Below, piece by piece: positions 54,841 through 64,000 of a stretch of DNA of 64,000 nt; position 1 is the first letter of the stretch, and the number at the start of each line of letters is the position of its first letter. A model generated the notes under the pieces. The model worked only from the letters and a program-made list of their open reading frames with translations, was not told where the DNA came from and searched no databases. Position numbers and translations under genes: made by a program. The stretch comes from Pictodentalium vernedei (lineage: Eukaryota > Mollusca > Scaphopoda > Dentaliida > Dentaliidae), in the NCBI GenBank assembly GCA_031216915.1, contig CM062297.1, positions 545,312,971-545,376,970 on the forward strand, given 5' to 3'.

Positions 54841-56056
54841 GTTACCCTGTAAGGATTATAGATCAAAAACAGGAATTGGTGCGAGAGATTTTCCTCTACT
54901 ATGTTCAGCACGTGGCTAGTCGCTATCAATAGCTCATCGTCGGCATTGTTTGGAATCTTTAACTTTGCTTTCAAAAACGGTACTGACGAGAGAGATTAGA
55001 ATTAGCATGGTTGGTGGCATGGGTGCAGATGCTATTTATATTAATATAGCAGAAATTACACTGTCTTTATTTTCAGCACTATTTATGTACAATTTCAATC
55101 TTAACTATATTTTGTGTGAGTTGACGTAGATGAATGATACCAAGCTATATTCCTATGAAAAGTTTCGACAGGAAACGAATCGGACAGCCGATTTCATTTT
55201 GTAGCAACGAATCTTGAAGCTTCCCAGGGCCCTAGATTTTTGTAAACAGCGGTGGTCGGGTATGGATGTTACATTTAATTATTATTCAGTTCATTGCATC
55301 CGTTTGATTTTCTAATGCATGATAGCTATGAGCATTTTAGGCACGACCACCTCAAACATCCACACGTTATATATTTAATTCATACTATACTACCACACTC
55401 GATCATCAATCATAGCCCCTCAATATCACGCAACCCAGCATTACGTGTCACCAATGGCAATCGCAGAATATTTAATAAAAATCCAGCATAATAACTAAAG
55501 GGGTAAGTAAATACAGTCCACACTATACTTCCAAATGGCTGGAAGTCTAGAACCACAGACTATAAATTTAGTTTGTACTTTTACTATGCACTACCATGAA
55601 ATAATGTGGGGATGATGTGACCGGCAACGTCACTGGTGATATCATTGATATTCATTCTCAAACTCTGTTTTTACCTAGGCTTCAATATCCGCCGAGTATG
55701 CACGCCAGCTCGGTGGTTTGGTCGATGGACAGGATCCGCAATAAAATCAAACAATGTGAACCGAAAAAGGCGTACAGATACAAGACGCGGTGCGAGAGTT
55801 CCGATGAAATAATAAAGAACGATTTGTCTTTTCAGCTTGTCATTTCGACATAATGTGATGGCTCTAATTTAAACCTTGCTGTAGAAAGAAGCGAATAATT
55901 AACTGAACTGAGTCTAGTGTTCAGAGTGAAATATACACGATCAATGAATAGAATTTTGTTGCAACGAAGCGTTGCATCAATTTATAATCAGTGATTTTAT
56001 ATTTCATATATTTCATTTCAATGGTCTCAATATAGTTAAGATTTGTACTTGTTTTA
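54841..56056. other. Unassigned AT-rich stretch
   Basis: About 1.2 kb. The open frame of 78 codons at 55617-55853 shows no known motif. No repeat recognised. Confidence 0.4.
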
Positions 56057-56122
56057 CAGCAAGGTTCCCATTAGAAGCACCACACTATCTAGTGTGATGC
56101 GTCTAATGTGGGTCTTGCTGTA
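56057..56122. repeat. Palindrome ACAGCAAGGTTCCCATTAGA
   Basis: The 66-bp inverted repeat closes around CACTATCTAGTGTG. It sits 15 bp before a family A MITE. Confidence 0.65.
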
Positions 56123-56137
56123 GAACAATAACGAAGG

Positions 56138-56387
56138 TTAACCCTTTCCCTAACACGAAAAGCAGACGACACTTGCAGACAAAATTTTTGAATAACTATT
56201 TTTTTTCATTGTTTGTCTCAAAAACATGGGTTTTAACCCCTTATTGGAACGAGCTCGGCGAGCTCGTTCCAAAAGGGGCCATAACCTATGTTTTTGAGAC
56301 AAAAAATGAAAAAATAATAAAAATTACTTGGCGATTTTTGTGAATCGCGCTGGCCAGTTTTGGCCGTTACTTTGGGTAAAGGGCTAA
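56138..56387. mobile_element. Complete TTAA foldback MITE family A
   Basis: TTAACCCTTTCCCTAACACG to GGGTAAAGGGCTAA; the right TTAA is mutated to CTAA. The core is GAGCTCGGCGAGCTC. Confidence 0.8.
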
Positions 56388-56885
56388 AGAAGCAAACTTG
56401 GAAGAAATATCGGTATCTACCATTTACCTAAAATGCAATTGTAAAAGTAGCGATAATAACTGGACGATAAAAATCATGTTGCAATAACAATAAATGTCAC
56501 ATTACATCACGAGAAACGAACGCATGCACGCGTGACTGACGGACTATTTCACTGGTACTGGTAATCACAAGCCATTGAATTCAAACACAGCTAATCCTAC
56601 AACAAACGGCGCGTCTAATTTCCATCAACTTTCCATGTTACAGGGAATTTCACGACCCAGAAAATAAACAATCAATTCACCATGCAAAACGCCAAAAAAC
56701 CGAAAAAATACAAGACGAATAGCAATAACTGAAAGTAACAAGGAGAACATTTTGAAACGTAACATCAATCTCACTGCGGTGAGTACGCTTCTAAAGATTA
56801 TGAATGAAGTGACGTCATGTATTTAAACATATCTTTGCGCATTACAAAAATCTAATTCCCCAGTTGTTTTCGCAAACCACGGCGG
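56388..56885. other. Unassigned AT-rich stretch
   Basis: Nothing recognised. Confidence 0.35.
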
Positions 56886-57060
56886 CGCTGTGCACTAAGG
56901 CACGGCTCGTTGAAGGTACACATTTTTTCAATGCTTGGAGTTAGTACAGTTACTCGTCGCTGCTCGGTGTTCTCTCCGAGTACTCCGGCTTCCTCCACCC
57001 GTAAAACACGAGGTTATCCTGGCTGTCGAAAGTGTCATTAAACCCCAATAAATAAATAAA
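56886..57060 (+). mobile_element. 5'-truncated SINE
   Basis: GCTCGGTGTTCTCTCCGAG, TCCTCCACCCGTAAAAC and AAAGTGTCATTAAACCCC are followed by AATAAATAAATAAATG. It is headless. Confidence 0.75.
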
Positions 57061-58089
57061 TGAATGAGATTATGGCGAATATCAGTTTCATCCGAGACCA
57101 GCATCGCCGTCGGAGCTGTTGTTTAATATCGCGAACAATTTCCCGCTCACCAGTTCTGAAAATCAGTATTGATGCCCGGGAAATTCATTGACTAGAATCG
57201 GCAATCTAAGGTTGCGGAACGCAACCTTGGATTCCCAGTTCTTTCCTTTGAATCTCTCGGGTATTGGGAATGATATTTGGAAACGAGGACCGCAAAATTC
57301 CCGGTGTCGTGATTGACTTTAAAAAATGAGAACCAGAAAATTCCCGTTCCGGGGATTAAACCCAAGACAAAACACATTTTCATTACTTTATTGCAACGCC
57401 AGCTTCTATCTAGTATGTAAAGGCCTTAGTTCTTTTTTATTGAACATTTATCAAAGAAATATCAAATGGTTCAATAAAATAGTTTACACCAACCTTGATC
57501 CTTAATTGTAAATCTGCAACATAATATTTATTATAATTGAATCATGAAACGTAATCGTAGTTACTGGTCCTCTTCCACACTCTCACAATTGCCTTATCTG
57601 ATATCAGTGAAATCGGTGCGGTTGTTTCTCTTCAAAATTCTACAACACGAATACCACTATTGGAGTTTAATATCTCGTGATAAATCCCAAGCATTCAGGA
57701 AATTACGATCCCAGTCGTGGAAATTTTAATACTTGCATGAATGCAATTTATAAGCAAGCTTAGGAGATTCTCCAACAGAGAATTACTGTCGCTGAAAATT
57801 GGAAAACAGTTTGCTTCCGACATTTCCAACAAGTTTACGACTGGTATTTTGTCACTTTCATTAACTTTATGAATAATAAAGTATAGAATCTAGATCTTAC
57901 AGCGTAGCTCTTTCACTCTTGGAAAATAAATTATTAATAGCAATTTACACCGAACACCAGAAACTAAACAATTTATAAGAACCGGCTTGTTTTCTGATTC
58001 ATTACTCGTGTTTTTGAAAATGTTTTGGATTTCTGAAGACATTGTTTGTTTAGCTAACAGCCTATGCCGTTACATTAAGGCAGATATAA
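57061..58089. other. Unassigned; small palindrome at 57205-57232
   Basis: CTAAGGTTGCG/CGCAACCTTGG forms a tight hairpin. CGGGTATTGGGAATGATATTT and CCGGTGTCGTGATTGACTTT follow, without coding sense. No gene. Confidence 0.4.
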
Positions 58090-58240
58090 TAGATACCAAT
58101 GGAACTGGAGGTATTTCATGAATTTGAACAAACTTTCTGTTGGGTTGAGTGATGCCGAGTCGCGTCGAAGCGGCGTGTTACAGCACGGGACAGGCTGTTC
58201 AAATTAATGAAATACCGACAACGAGGTCGGTAAAGTACTT
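58090..58240. repeat. Foldback, family M, copy 1
   Basis: ACCAATGGAACTGGAGGTAT at the left faces ATACCGACAACGAGGTCGGT at the right, with GAATTTGAACAA/TTGTTCAAATT inner arms and a GTCGCGTCGAAGCGGCG centre. Confidence 0.6.
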
Positions 58241-58439
58241 ACACCCTATCCTTTGTTCAATCAACAAAACATACGGACTCGAGTGTACTCAGTTGGCCAG
58301 AGGTATTCAATTGACGTCACATGAACACCTAGTCTGTTGTTCAGTCAGGTTCTTCAAATTGCTTGCACACCTCGATAAGACAATTGAGTCAGGGCGTAAA
58401 TGAACTTACACCTGGATCTTTTGTCTTTTTGGGGATCGT

Positions 58440-58600
58440 AAGTAATAGTTTTCAACCTAGCTGGAAGTATTCGTGGATTCGAACAACCTGACAGCGCGGT
58501 GAATGAGACCCCCCCCCCCCCCCCCCCCCCCCCACGCACGCTGTCAGGTTGTTCAAGTCCATGGATACCAACAGCTAGGTTGGTAACTCACTTACACCCG
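58440..58600. repeat. Foldback, family M, copy 2, with C tract centre
   Basis: CCTAGCTGGAAGTATTCGTG and GAACAACCTGACAGCG face their complements across a pure C tract at about 58509-58532. ACTCACTTACACCCGG after the right arm matches ACTTACACCCTATCC after copy 1. Confidence 0.65.
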
Positions 58601-58899
58601 GTCTTAGCCTGTGTCAGTTTCAGGGAATGTAAACTTCAGTTTAAAAAATATTTTATTTCCAAAAAAAGACAGACAATAATTGATTAGCATCGATAACAAA
58701 AATATCTTGAACATGGAAAGAGGATTCAACAGTACGCTAAGTGCTTATTCGAAGCCGTCTGCTGGTAGTTGTACGTTATAGTTATAATGGCTGGTACAGA
58801 GATGATTTGGTCTGTATAATAAGATAAACATATGCATAAAAATGCAATAATCGGTGAGTAGAGGGGGATGGGGGTAAGGGGAAGAGACAAAAGTGGAAG

Positions 58900-58907
<8 letters not shown>
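58601..58907. other. Unassigned stretch
   Basis: Nothing recognised. Confidence 0.35.

Positions 58908-58960
<53 letters not shown>
58908..58960. repeat. (GA)n microsatellite
   Basis: About 53 bp of uninterrupted AG dinucleotides. Confidence 0.95.
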
Positions 58961-58962
<2 letters not shown>

Positions 58963-59054
58963 CGGCGAGGTGGTGACTAGTCTGCTTTTAGTCGATGAAT
59001 GCATCGTAATACGAAGTTGAAGAGACATTACTAACTTGTGGACCATAATATACA

Positions 59055-59350
59055 TCAGCAAAACCTTTTTGATAATAGGATAAACTCGTGGGCCTCCTCG
59101 GAGATTAGTCTGTTCATTACAGGATTATAGTGTTCAGATCCGAACAGTAAGATGTCAGTTGTAACATTACATTGGAGAGTGCCTCGTGTCTGATCCCTTT
59201 GTTGAGAGTAAAGGGGGCAGTGAAAAAAAGTGATCAGCAGTTTCACGTTCGCCGCATCGAATGTAAACTTTGTAAGGCATTGTGGGCCAGAATGCCAGTA
59301 GTAGAGGCTGGGAAAGCTCTATGAATGTAGTGGTGGTCGGCGAACACAAG
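59055..59350 (-). pseudogene. LINE C-terminal fragment
   Basis: Minus-strand frames read RCGERETADHFF and, after a shift, FHCPLYSQQRDQTRGTLQC, DILLFGSEHYN and AHEFILLSKRF. The C...ET..H....C-P-Y layout and the terminal F-I-x-x-x-KRF are typical of the ends of non-LTR reverse transcriptases. There is one frameshift near 59225. Confidence 0.65.
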
Positions 59351-60194
59351 TGTCTAAGACAGGAATGCCCGTTTCACAGTGGATAAGCGGACGGATCGCA
59401 TTTTCGGAAGTGGCGGAGCGCAAAGCGACGCATTTCTATTTTTAGACGACAATTTTATCGCACGTTGAATTTGTATGAGCATTTTCTTACTTTAAAACTT
59501 TGCAAAAACACAAAATACAGACATCACCGTACATTCGATGAAAGTAAATATGCTAAAGATATCAATCCCAGACCCAGCAACGTAGCATTATTTCCCTCGT
59601 TGTTTCGGATGCATAAAACGACGCCACGATCCGTCTTGGAAGCCGCTTTTTGCCCAGAAAATTCGGCTTCAAATGTCGTTTATGTACATTTCCGAACAGT
59701 TTTAAGTTTCAAACGATATGCGTTTTGGAAGATACACGGTTAACTAACAATAATTAGTTTGAACAAATGTTATTAACTCACACGGAGTGAAATAATACGC
59801 CCGTTTGTGAAGACACTATCCCTCACCGACTGGTCAGTTGCGAAATCTACCGATCATGAGTTGCCGATTATCTGTCCGGTCCGTTGAGGATGCTGTCTCG
59901 TTGTGAATAACTACATGCTCAGTTAAGTCCAATGACGTGTTCTGGAATTGTCGAATGATTCATCACATAGAAACAGATCCCAATGGGAAGTTAATATCTG
60001 GCATTTGGGATTATAAAAACGTGTTTAGCTTTAATTTCTATATCGGAATGCGAATTATAATCTCTGGGTAAATAAGAATTCGCTCCACTTTGACTTCATT
60101 ATAAAATTCGACTGAATATCGGACACTATATGATGAATGGAACAAACATGATCGGCTCAGGTGAAATACCGTATCTATTCTACAAAAATCCCCA
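59351..60194. other. Unassigned stretch
   Basis: A 92-codon open frame at 59465-59743 lacks recognisable motifs. No repeat seen. Confidence 0.35.
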
Positions 60195-60442
60195 TTAACT
60201 GGTAGAGTGCTAGAAGCCACTATCAGGGCTTTCAAAAAATGAGGGTACCACAGCAAAAGTCAACATTTTCCTTCGTTATGTTTCATATTCAGTCAAACGC
60301 AAATAATATTTTGTGGATATAAATTTGTTCTATCACAAATTATTGAAGAGTGCCTGTGGGCACTCTTCAATAACTTGTTATATAACAAATTTTGATGAAC
60401 AAATTCAGACCACCAAAAATAATGTATCACTCAACCAGTTAA
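60195..60442. mobile_element. TTAA foldback, TTAACTGG family, copy 2
   Basis: TTAACTGGTAGAGTGCTAG to CTCAACCAGTTAA with TTAA at both ends. The core is AATTATTGAAGAGTGCC facing GGCACTCTTCAATAA. It is a diverged sister of 47437-47685. Confidence 0.75.
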
Positions 60443-60524
60443 GCCCGGGGAATGAAATCGAAGACATTTGCTGAAGTAAAGTATAGACTGTCGTAACATG
60501 TAGAATAAAATTGGTAAAGCGCAG

Positions 60525-60680
60525 GGCTGTGGTGAGGACATTCGGTCCCCAGGCCCTTGGAGGGGGCAGACCTGAACCAAGAATCCTGGACTCATGAGCT
60601 AAGCCCGATCCCACCAAATTTCGGGTCCGGTGTTACAACCCCGCCACCCCCAATCCTCTCCCCGACCCTGGCTAAGCGTG
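60525..60680. repeat. Dispersed repeat K, copy 2
   Basis: CAAGAATCCTGGACTCATGA and AAGCCCGATCCCACCAAA match 5980-6230 in the same orientation. Confidence 0.5.
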
Positions 60681-61295
60681 TAATTTCATATTAATTGTTA
60701 ATAATAAAAATGAACTTTTTCCATTCGACACTTTTTATTACATTGCAACCAACTGTACGGACATACCTAATTTCGTTTTTCCAAAGATTATTATTATATT
60801 TATTTGCTACAATAATGTCCATCGAGTTTGAAAACAAGTTTGTTCTATCCCCCCCCCCCCCCCTGAGTTGTGGACCTTAAGGGTGCACTTCGATAAATGT
60901 CCATATTTTTTATATTTCTTGACTTTGATCAATTGTGATATATTTCAACAAAATTCCGACTTAAGGGTACGATTAAACTTGTGAAATATATTGTACACAA
61001 TTATTCGGTTATTATGTTAAGTGCGCCCAGTTTGGATCACAGCTTTGATTTGGAATCCGAAACTATAAGTGCAAACCTCTTTTATTTGCAAAACCCGATT
61101 GTAAGATTGTAAGCCTGTGTCCAAAATAACCGAAACAGCCATTGACTGGTTTCAATTATTTTGGTATACATGAGTAGGTATAAGTGGCGGATTCCATACC
61201 ACTTTGTACATGTACCGTACACGTACACGTACATGTACGTGTACCGCCATAGGGATTCAGTGTTAAATCGTGTACACGTGTACAAAAATGTCGTT
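60681..61295. other. Unassigned; palindromic GTACACGTAC tract
   Basis: AT-rich, with a C tract at 60850-60862 and an alternating GTACACGTACACGTACATG patch at about 61204-61245 and again near 61271. The Polinton's left border probably lies near 61280-61310. Confidence 0.4.
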
Positions 61296-61303
61296 TTTTC
61301 ATG

Positions 61304-61700
61304 GTGGTCCAGAATCCGCAATTGTTTTGAGGCTCACAGATCGCACTTTTCACGTTCAAACACCCGTTGGCGAACGCGTAGATTCGACACGTCGCTCAAA
61401 AAGTGAAAAATGTACGAAATTGTTAATGTACATTTTCTTAAAAATTTTTGTCGACGTTCCCATCACGGATCAGACCATCGATTCATCGTTGGTGAACGTG
61501 AGCAAAAAACGCTTTGCGGATTCCAGACCAGCATCAAAAAGCGGTTTGCGGATTCTGGACCACCTACGTTCGCCAACGGGTGTTCGAACGTTAAAAGTGC
61601 GATCCCATCGGTGAAACCCATTTGCGGATTCTAGACCAGGAAAAATCGACCTCAAAACGTTTTCTCGACGTTCGCCAATGGTGAAAAGTGAGCGTGAAGT
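61304..61700. repeat. Terminal module repeats of the Polinton
   Basis: GGTCCAGAATCCGCAA...CACCCGTTGGCGAACG at 61304-61376 reappears inverted at about 61545-61635. GCGGATTC followed by (C/T)(A/T)GACC occurs four or more times. ACGTTCGCCAA is also repeated. Confidence 0.65.
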
Positions 61701-62049
61701 GTAGTTACTCATCGAGGATTTTTTTTAAAAACAGATTTCGGCCTCCGGTACATGGAAAAAAGGCGGTTAGCGGAGTCTGTGTATCACCTGCGTTCGGGAT
61801 CTCGTTTGGGACGGTCTAGGGTGTGATCCGATCGGCGAAAACTCGATTTGTCGATTCACCTCGCGAGTTTTGTGGGGCGAATAGTGATAGAATCGGTTTT
61901 GTCGAGAGGAAATGAAAAGTGATTGATATATATAGGAGAGAAAAAAAATATATAAATAAATAGTTATTAAAAAAAATAATATCGAAATAGATAAAATATA
62001 TGTAAATCATGAACAATTCCCAGATTTTGAGAGCAAGGTTTCTTTTAAA

Positions 62050-62383
62050 AATGCTGATGAGAGCTTACGCATTCTGCGTGAACGAACAACTAGGCCACCT
62101 CTTGTTAGAATGATGTGTCGGATGTTGGGATCATCTAGACTTCGATCATGAGAATCATTCGTGTCTGACGATGGGAAGGGAAGATATGGTCGTCAAGTAT
62201 TGTGAACCGGCGTTTGAACGCGTTTGAATCAACGAAGTGATCACGTTTTGGAGGAGATTAGTCTTCTGTAAGGGTCGAGACAAGCCCACAGTTTCGGAAG
62301 AACTGAAATTGGCGCGTAGAAGTCTGACTTTAGAAGACAAGGGATGCATCATGAAATTATTGCTGAATGAAGCATATGTCTAA
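62050..62383 (+). pseudogene. Degenerate small Polinton gene
   Basis: A plus-strand reading ending at TAA 62381-62383 includes DHENHSCLTMGREDM and VSEELKLARRSLTLEDKGC. It is interrupted by in-frame stops (one at about 62225) and probably a frameshift near 62100. Position and cysteine/histidine content suggest a short zinc-binding Polinton protein; function unknown. Confidence 0.35.
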
Positions 62384-62477
62384 GTTTTCTCGTTGATATA
62401 AATAAGGGAGAATAGAAAATAAAATAAATATACACATAAAATTTTTTATCTAATATTAGAAAGAAAAAGACATAAAA

Positions 62478-63140
62478 ATGAGAACCAGAAATAAATTGTA
62501 ACCGACATTAGATGACAACGAGGATGAGAAGCCGAACAGCGTTTTGCCAATGGCACTATCGCTAGAAGAGAAAGAAAGAGGAGAGAGGTATCGCATCGAT
62601 CAAATCAGTAGAATCCAATTGTATCTGACTCGAGAGAGAGATTCTCACCGTTCTCTCAAGAAGAAGTATTTGTGTTTCCTGAAATTCGTCAACGTGGTTG
62701 ACATGACACTCATCACAATTTCCATGGGTTTACACGTGGCCGGCATCAGATTGTTGTCGACCGCGGTCGGCATTCCGATTGTGTTTACCGTAGAAGGAGT
62801 GGCTCTCGCCGCCGGATTGTTTAGCATGCTCGGAAACTTTTTGAGTAGGAAATTATATCTGAAGGCAAGGAAACATGAAAAGATTCGTGTCTTGGCCGAC
62901 TCCACGATCGACACATTATCTGAAATGGTCTCAATGGCGTTGAAAGACGGTAGGATATCGGACGGAGAATACTTCACGATATTGAGCAAGAAAAAGAAAT
63001 AAAATGCCATGAAAGAAGCCGTGAGAATCAAGACTCATCAGATCATGAAGGAAGAGATGAAGGATTCTCTCGTGGAAAAGGGGAGGAAAGAGACCAGGGA
63101 GGAATTCAGTAAGATGATAGAACTCAAGAGCAGCGATTGA
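62478..63140 (+). pseudogene. Two-membrane-segment Polinton protein with nonsense codons
   Basis: The natural frame probably starts at ATG 62478 and ends at TGA 63138-63140, 220 codons, with in-frame TAA at 62499-62501 and 63000-63002. The longest intact stretch is 62550-63002. After a charged N-terminus come two hydrophobic segments (about VVDMTLITISMGLHVAGI and VFTVEGVALAAGLFSMLG), then a helical tail (TIDTLSEMVSMALKDGRISD) and, beyond the second stop, a Lys/Glu-rich coiled region. Multi-copy relatives with this layout are, as I recall, frequent in cnidarian and mollusc Polintons. A membrane-associated role is inferred. Confidence 0.6.
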
Positions 63141-63237
63141 AAAAAAAATATATATAATAAGAACAGAATTTTTAAAAAAAGAAATATTAAATTCATATAT
63201 AAAATAAAAACGAAATTAATTTAAATAACTCTCAAAA

Positions 63238-63773
63238 ATGTATTGCGTAAAGTGTAAGAGAGTTACCGAGACGAGTAATTCTCGAGAAGTACGAACTAAA
63301 AACGACAGACAGATGCTTTGCAGAATTTGCGACATGTGTGGTTCGATCAAGACTCGATTCATCAAAAAAAGGAATGCGAGCAAAGGTAAAGGCATCATGA
63401 ATAAAATGATCAATAATCTACCTTTCGAAATGCATCTGCCCGGTCACAGTTTCACGGGACCCGGAACGAAATTGAATAAGAGACTCAACGCCGATCTGAC
63501 TCCTAAATCTTGGAGCAAACCCGTGAATAGGGTGGACGTCCCAACACCAAGACTCGCAACGACGTCTGTGATAAAAACATGTTGGTGAAATTGGCAGGTA
63601 TATCGAATCTGACCAGGAGAGAGAAGATAGAACGTTCGCTGGTCGGTAATCTGATCAGTGCGAAACGCCGATTCGGATGGGGCGTTCAAAAAAAAAAGCG
63701 CATCAGAAAAGAAGAAGAAACAATTATTGACGAGCGAATTGGCCAAGGAGTTACACAAACCCATCGTGCGTAA
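63238..63773 (+). pseudogene. Phospholipase-A2-like Polinton protein lacking catalytic segment
   Basis: The first frame (63238-63588) has paired cysteines (CVKC, CRICDMC) and then LPGHSFTGPGTKLNKRLN, a glycine-rich calcium-loop-like motif as in the PLA2 domain of parvovirus-type proteins. Directly after SKPVNRVD (about 63537-63542) the sequence jumps frame to NTKTRNDVCDKN (from 63543). The segment where PLA2 enzymes carry the His-Asp catalytic pair is missing, so about 40-50 bases appear to have been deleted with a frame change. The second frame ends at 63773, after a basic tract. The protein cannot be an active enzyme. The integrase frame overlaps its end. Confidence 0.6.
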
Positions 63774-64000
63774 ATTTCGAAAGAGAAGGGTGTTCATGAA
63801 GGGTTTGGATGACATTTGGTCCGCCGACTTGGTCGACATGAGATCATTTTCGAGGTGGAAAGAGGACGACAAATATCTATTGACGGTCATCGACATTTTT
63901 TCCAAATACGGTTGGATCAGAGCTTTGAAGAATAAATCAGAACCTTGCGTCACCAAGGCTCTGAAGAGCGTATTCGACTCGTCTTCTCAAAAACTGAATA
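63700..64000 (+). pseudogene. Retroviral-type (rve) Polinton integrase, partial
   Basis: In the frame through 63718, LLTSELAKELHKPIVRKFRK leads into DDIWSADLVDM (first catalytic aspartate region) and LLTVIDIFSKYGWIRALKNK, the signature of rve integrases of the Polinton kind. The second aspartate and glutamate lie outside the window. An A-rich tract near 63688 joins it to the PLA2-like gene in a different frame, suggesting an indel between originally adjoining or fused genes. No start codon can be assigned with confidence. The frame is open to the window edge. Confidence 0.75.

Larger units (their letters stand above)
61296..64000 (+). mobile_element. Decayed Polinton (Maverick), left part
   Basis: It starts with a block of inverted and direct modules (61304-61700), then small genes in one direction, then a retroviral-type integrase that runs off the window. 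A PLA2-like protein, a two-membrane-segment protein and an rve-type integrase together fit invertebrate Polintons and adintovirus-like elements. Damage to every gene shows an old copy. The border and target duplication cannot be set because the right end is outside the window. Confidence 0.7.

Noticed and set aside
58726-59061. 111-codon minus-strand frame
   Set aside because: Half of it is the GA microsatellite; no motif is left outside it.

Overview
This window looks like transposon-dense nuclear DNA from an invertebrate animal, most likely a marine one. The reasons are non-LTR retrotransposons of the Jockey/CR1 type, tRNA- and 5S-headed SINEs, a Tc1-like transposon, many TTAA-bounded foldback elements, and two elements of Polinton (Maverick) character. 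The species cannot be named from sequence alone. I found no host exon that I could defend, no intact tRNA or rRNA gene, no CRISPR array and no bacterial-style operon. Nearly every coding stretch belongs to a mobile element, and most are broken.

Layout. 1-6.2 kb: foldback elements and SINE-like pieces. 6,237-11,252: a complete 5.0-kb element with 1.27-kb terminal inverted repeats (TIRs), AG...CT ends and a 6-bp target duplication GCCCAT. It carries four small genes, each behind the same TATA-plus-initiator cassette. This is the most interesting object here. 11.6-12.4 kb: a 5S-rRNA-headed SINE and a palindrome cluster. 12.5-16.6 kb: an inverted-repeat-bounded unit carrying a broken gene for a PIN/FEN1-like nuclease-fold protein with a C-terminal CXC cysteine domain. 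16.7-18.1 kb: two TTAA foldbacks and a LINE scrap. 18,221-21,752: a 3.5-kb foldback element with arrays of CCRTAATGTAATA at both ends and a 6-bp target duplication. 22-31 kb: SINEs (some nested), foldbacks, LINE 3' scraps, a 341-bp tandem repeat and a hAT-like MITE. 31.2-32.9 kb: a minus-strand Jockey-like LINE. 33.9-35.4 kb: a whole but decayed Tc1-like transposon.

35,450-40,922 is a 2.74-kb segment present twice in tandem and nearly identical. 42.7-46.0 kb is a minus-strand LINE with endonuclease and reverse transcriptase, disrupted by frameshifts and a 123-bp insertion with a 12-bp target duplication. 46-61 kb holds more foldbacks and SINEs, with long unassigned AT-rich stretches. From about 61.3 kb to the window edge is the left part of a decayed Polinton: a two-membrane-segment protein with nonsense codons, a phospholipase-A2-like protein missing its catalytic segment, and the start of a retroviral-type integrase.

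How the parts relate. The 5-kb element has Polinton-type ends but no integrase or polymerase. If it moved recently it must have borrowed them, for example from relatives of the Polinton at 61-64 kb; that link is inference. TTAA foldbacks with CCC(T) ends look like non-autonomous piggyBac-type elements, but no piggyBac transposase lies in this window. SINEs would depend on LINE enzymes; the two longer LINE copies here are dead.
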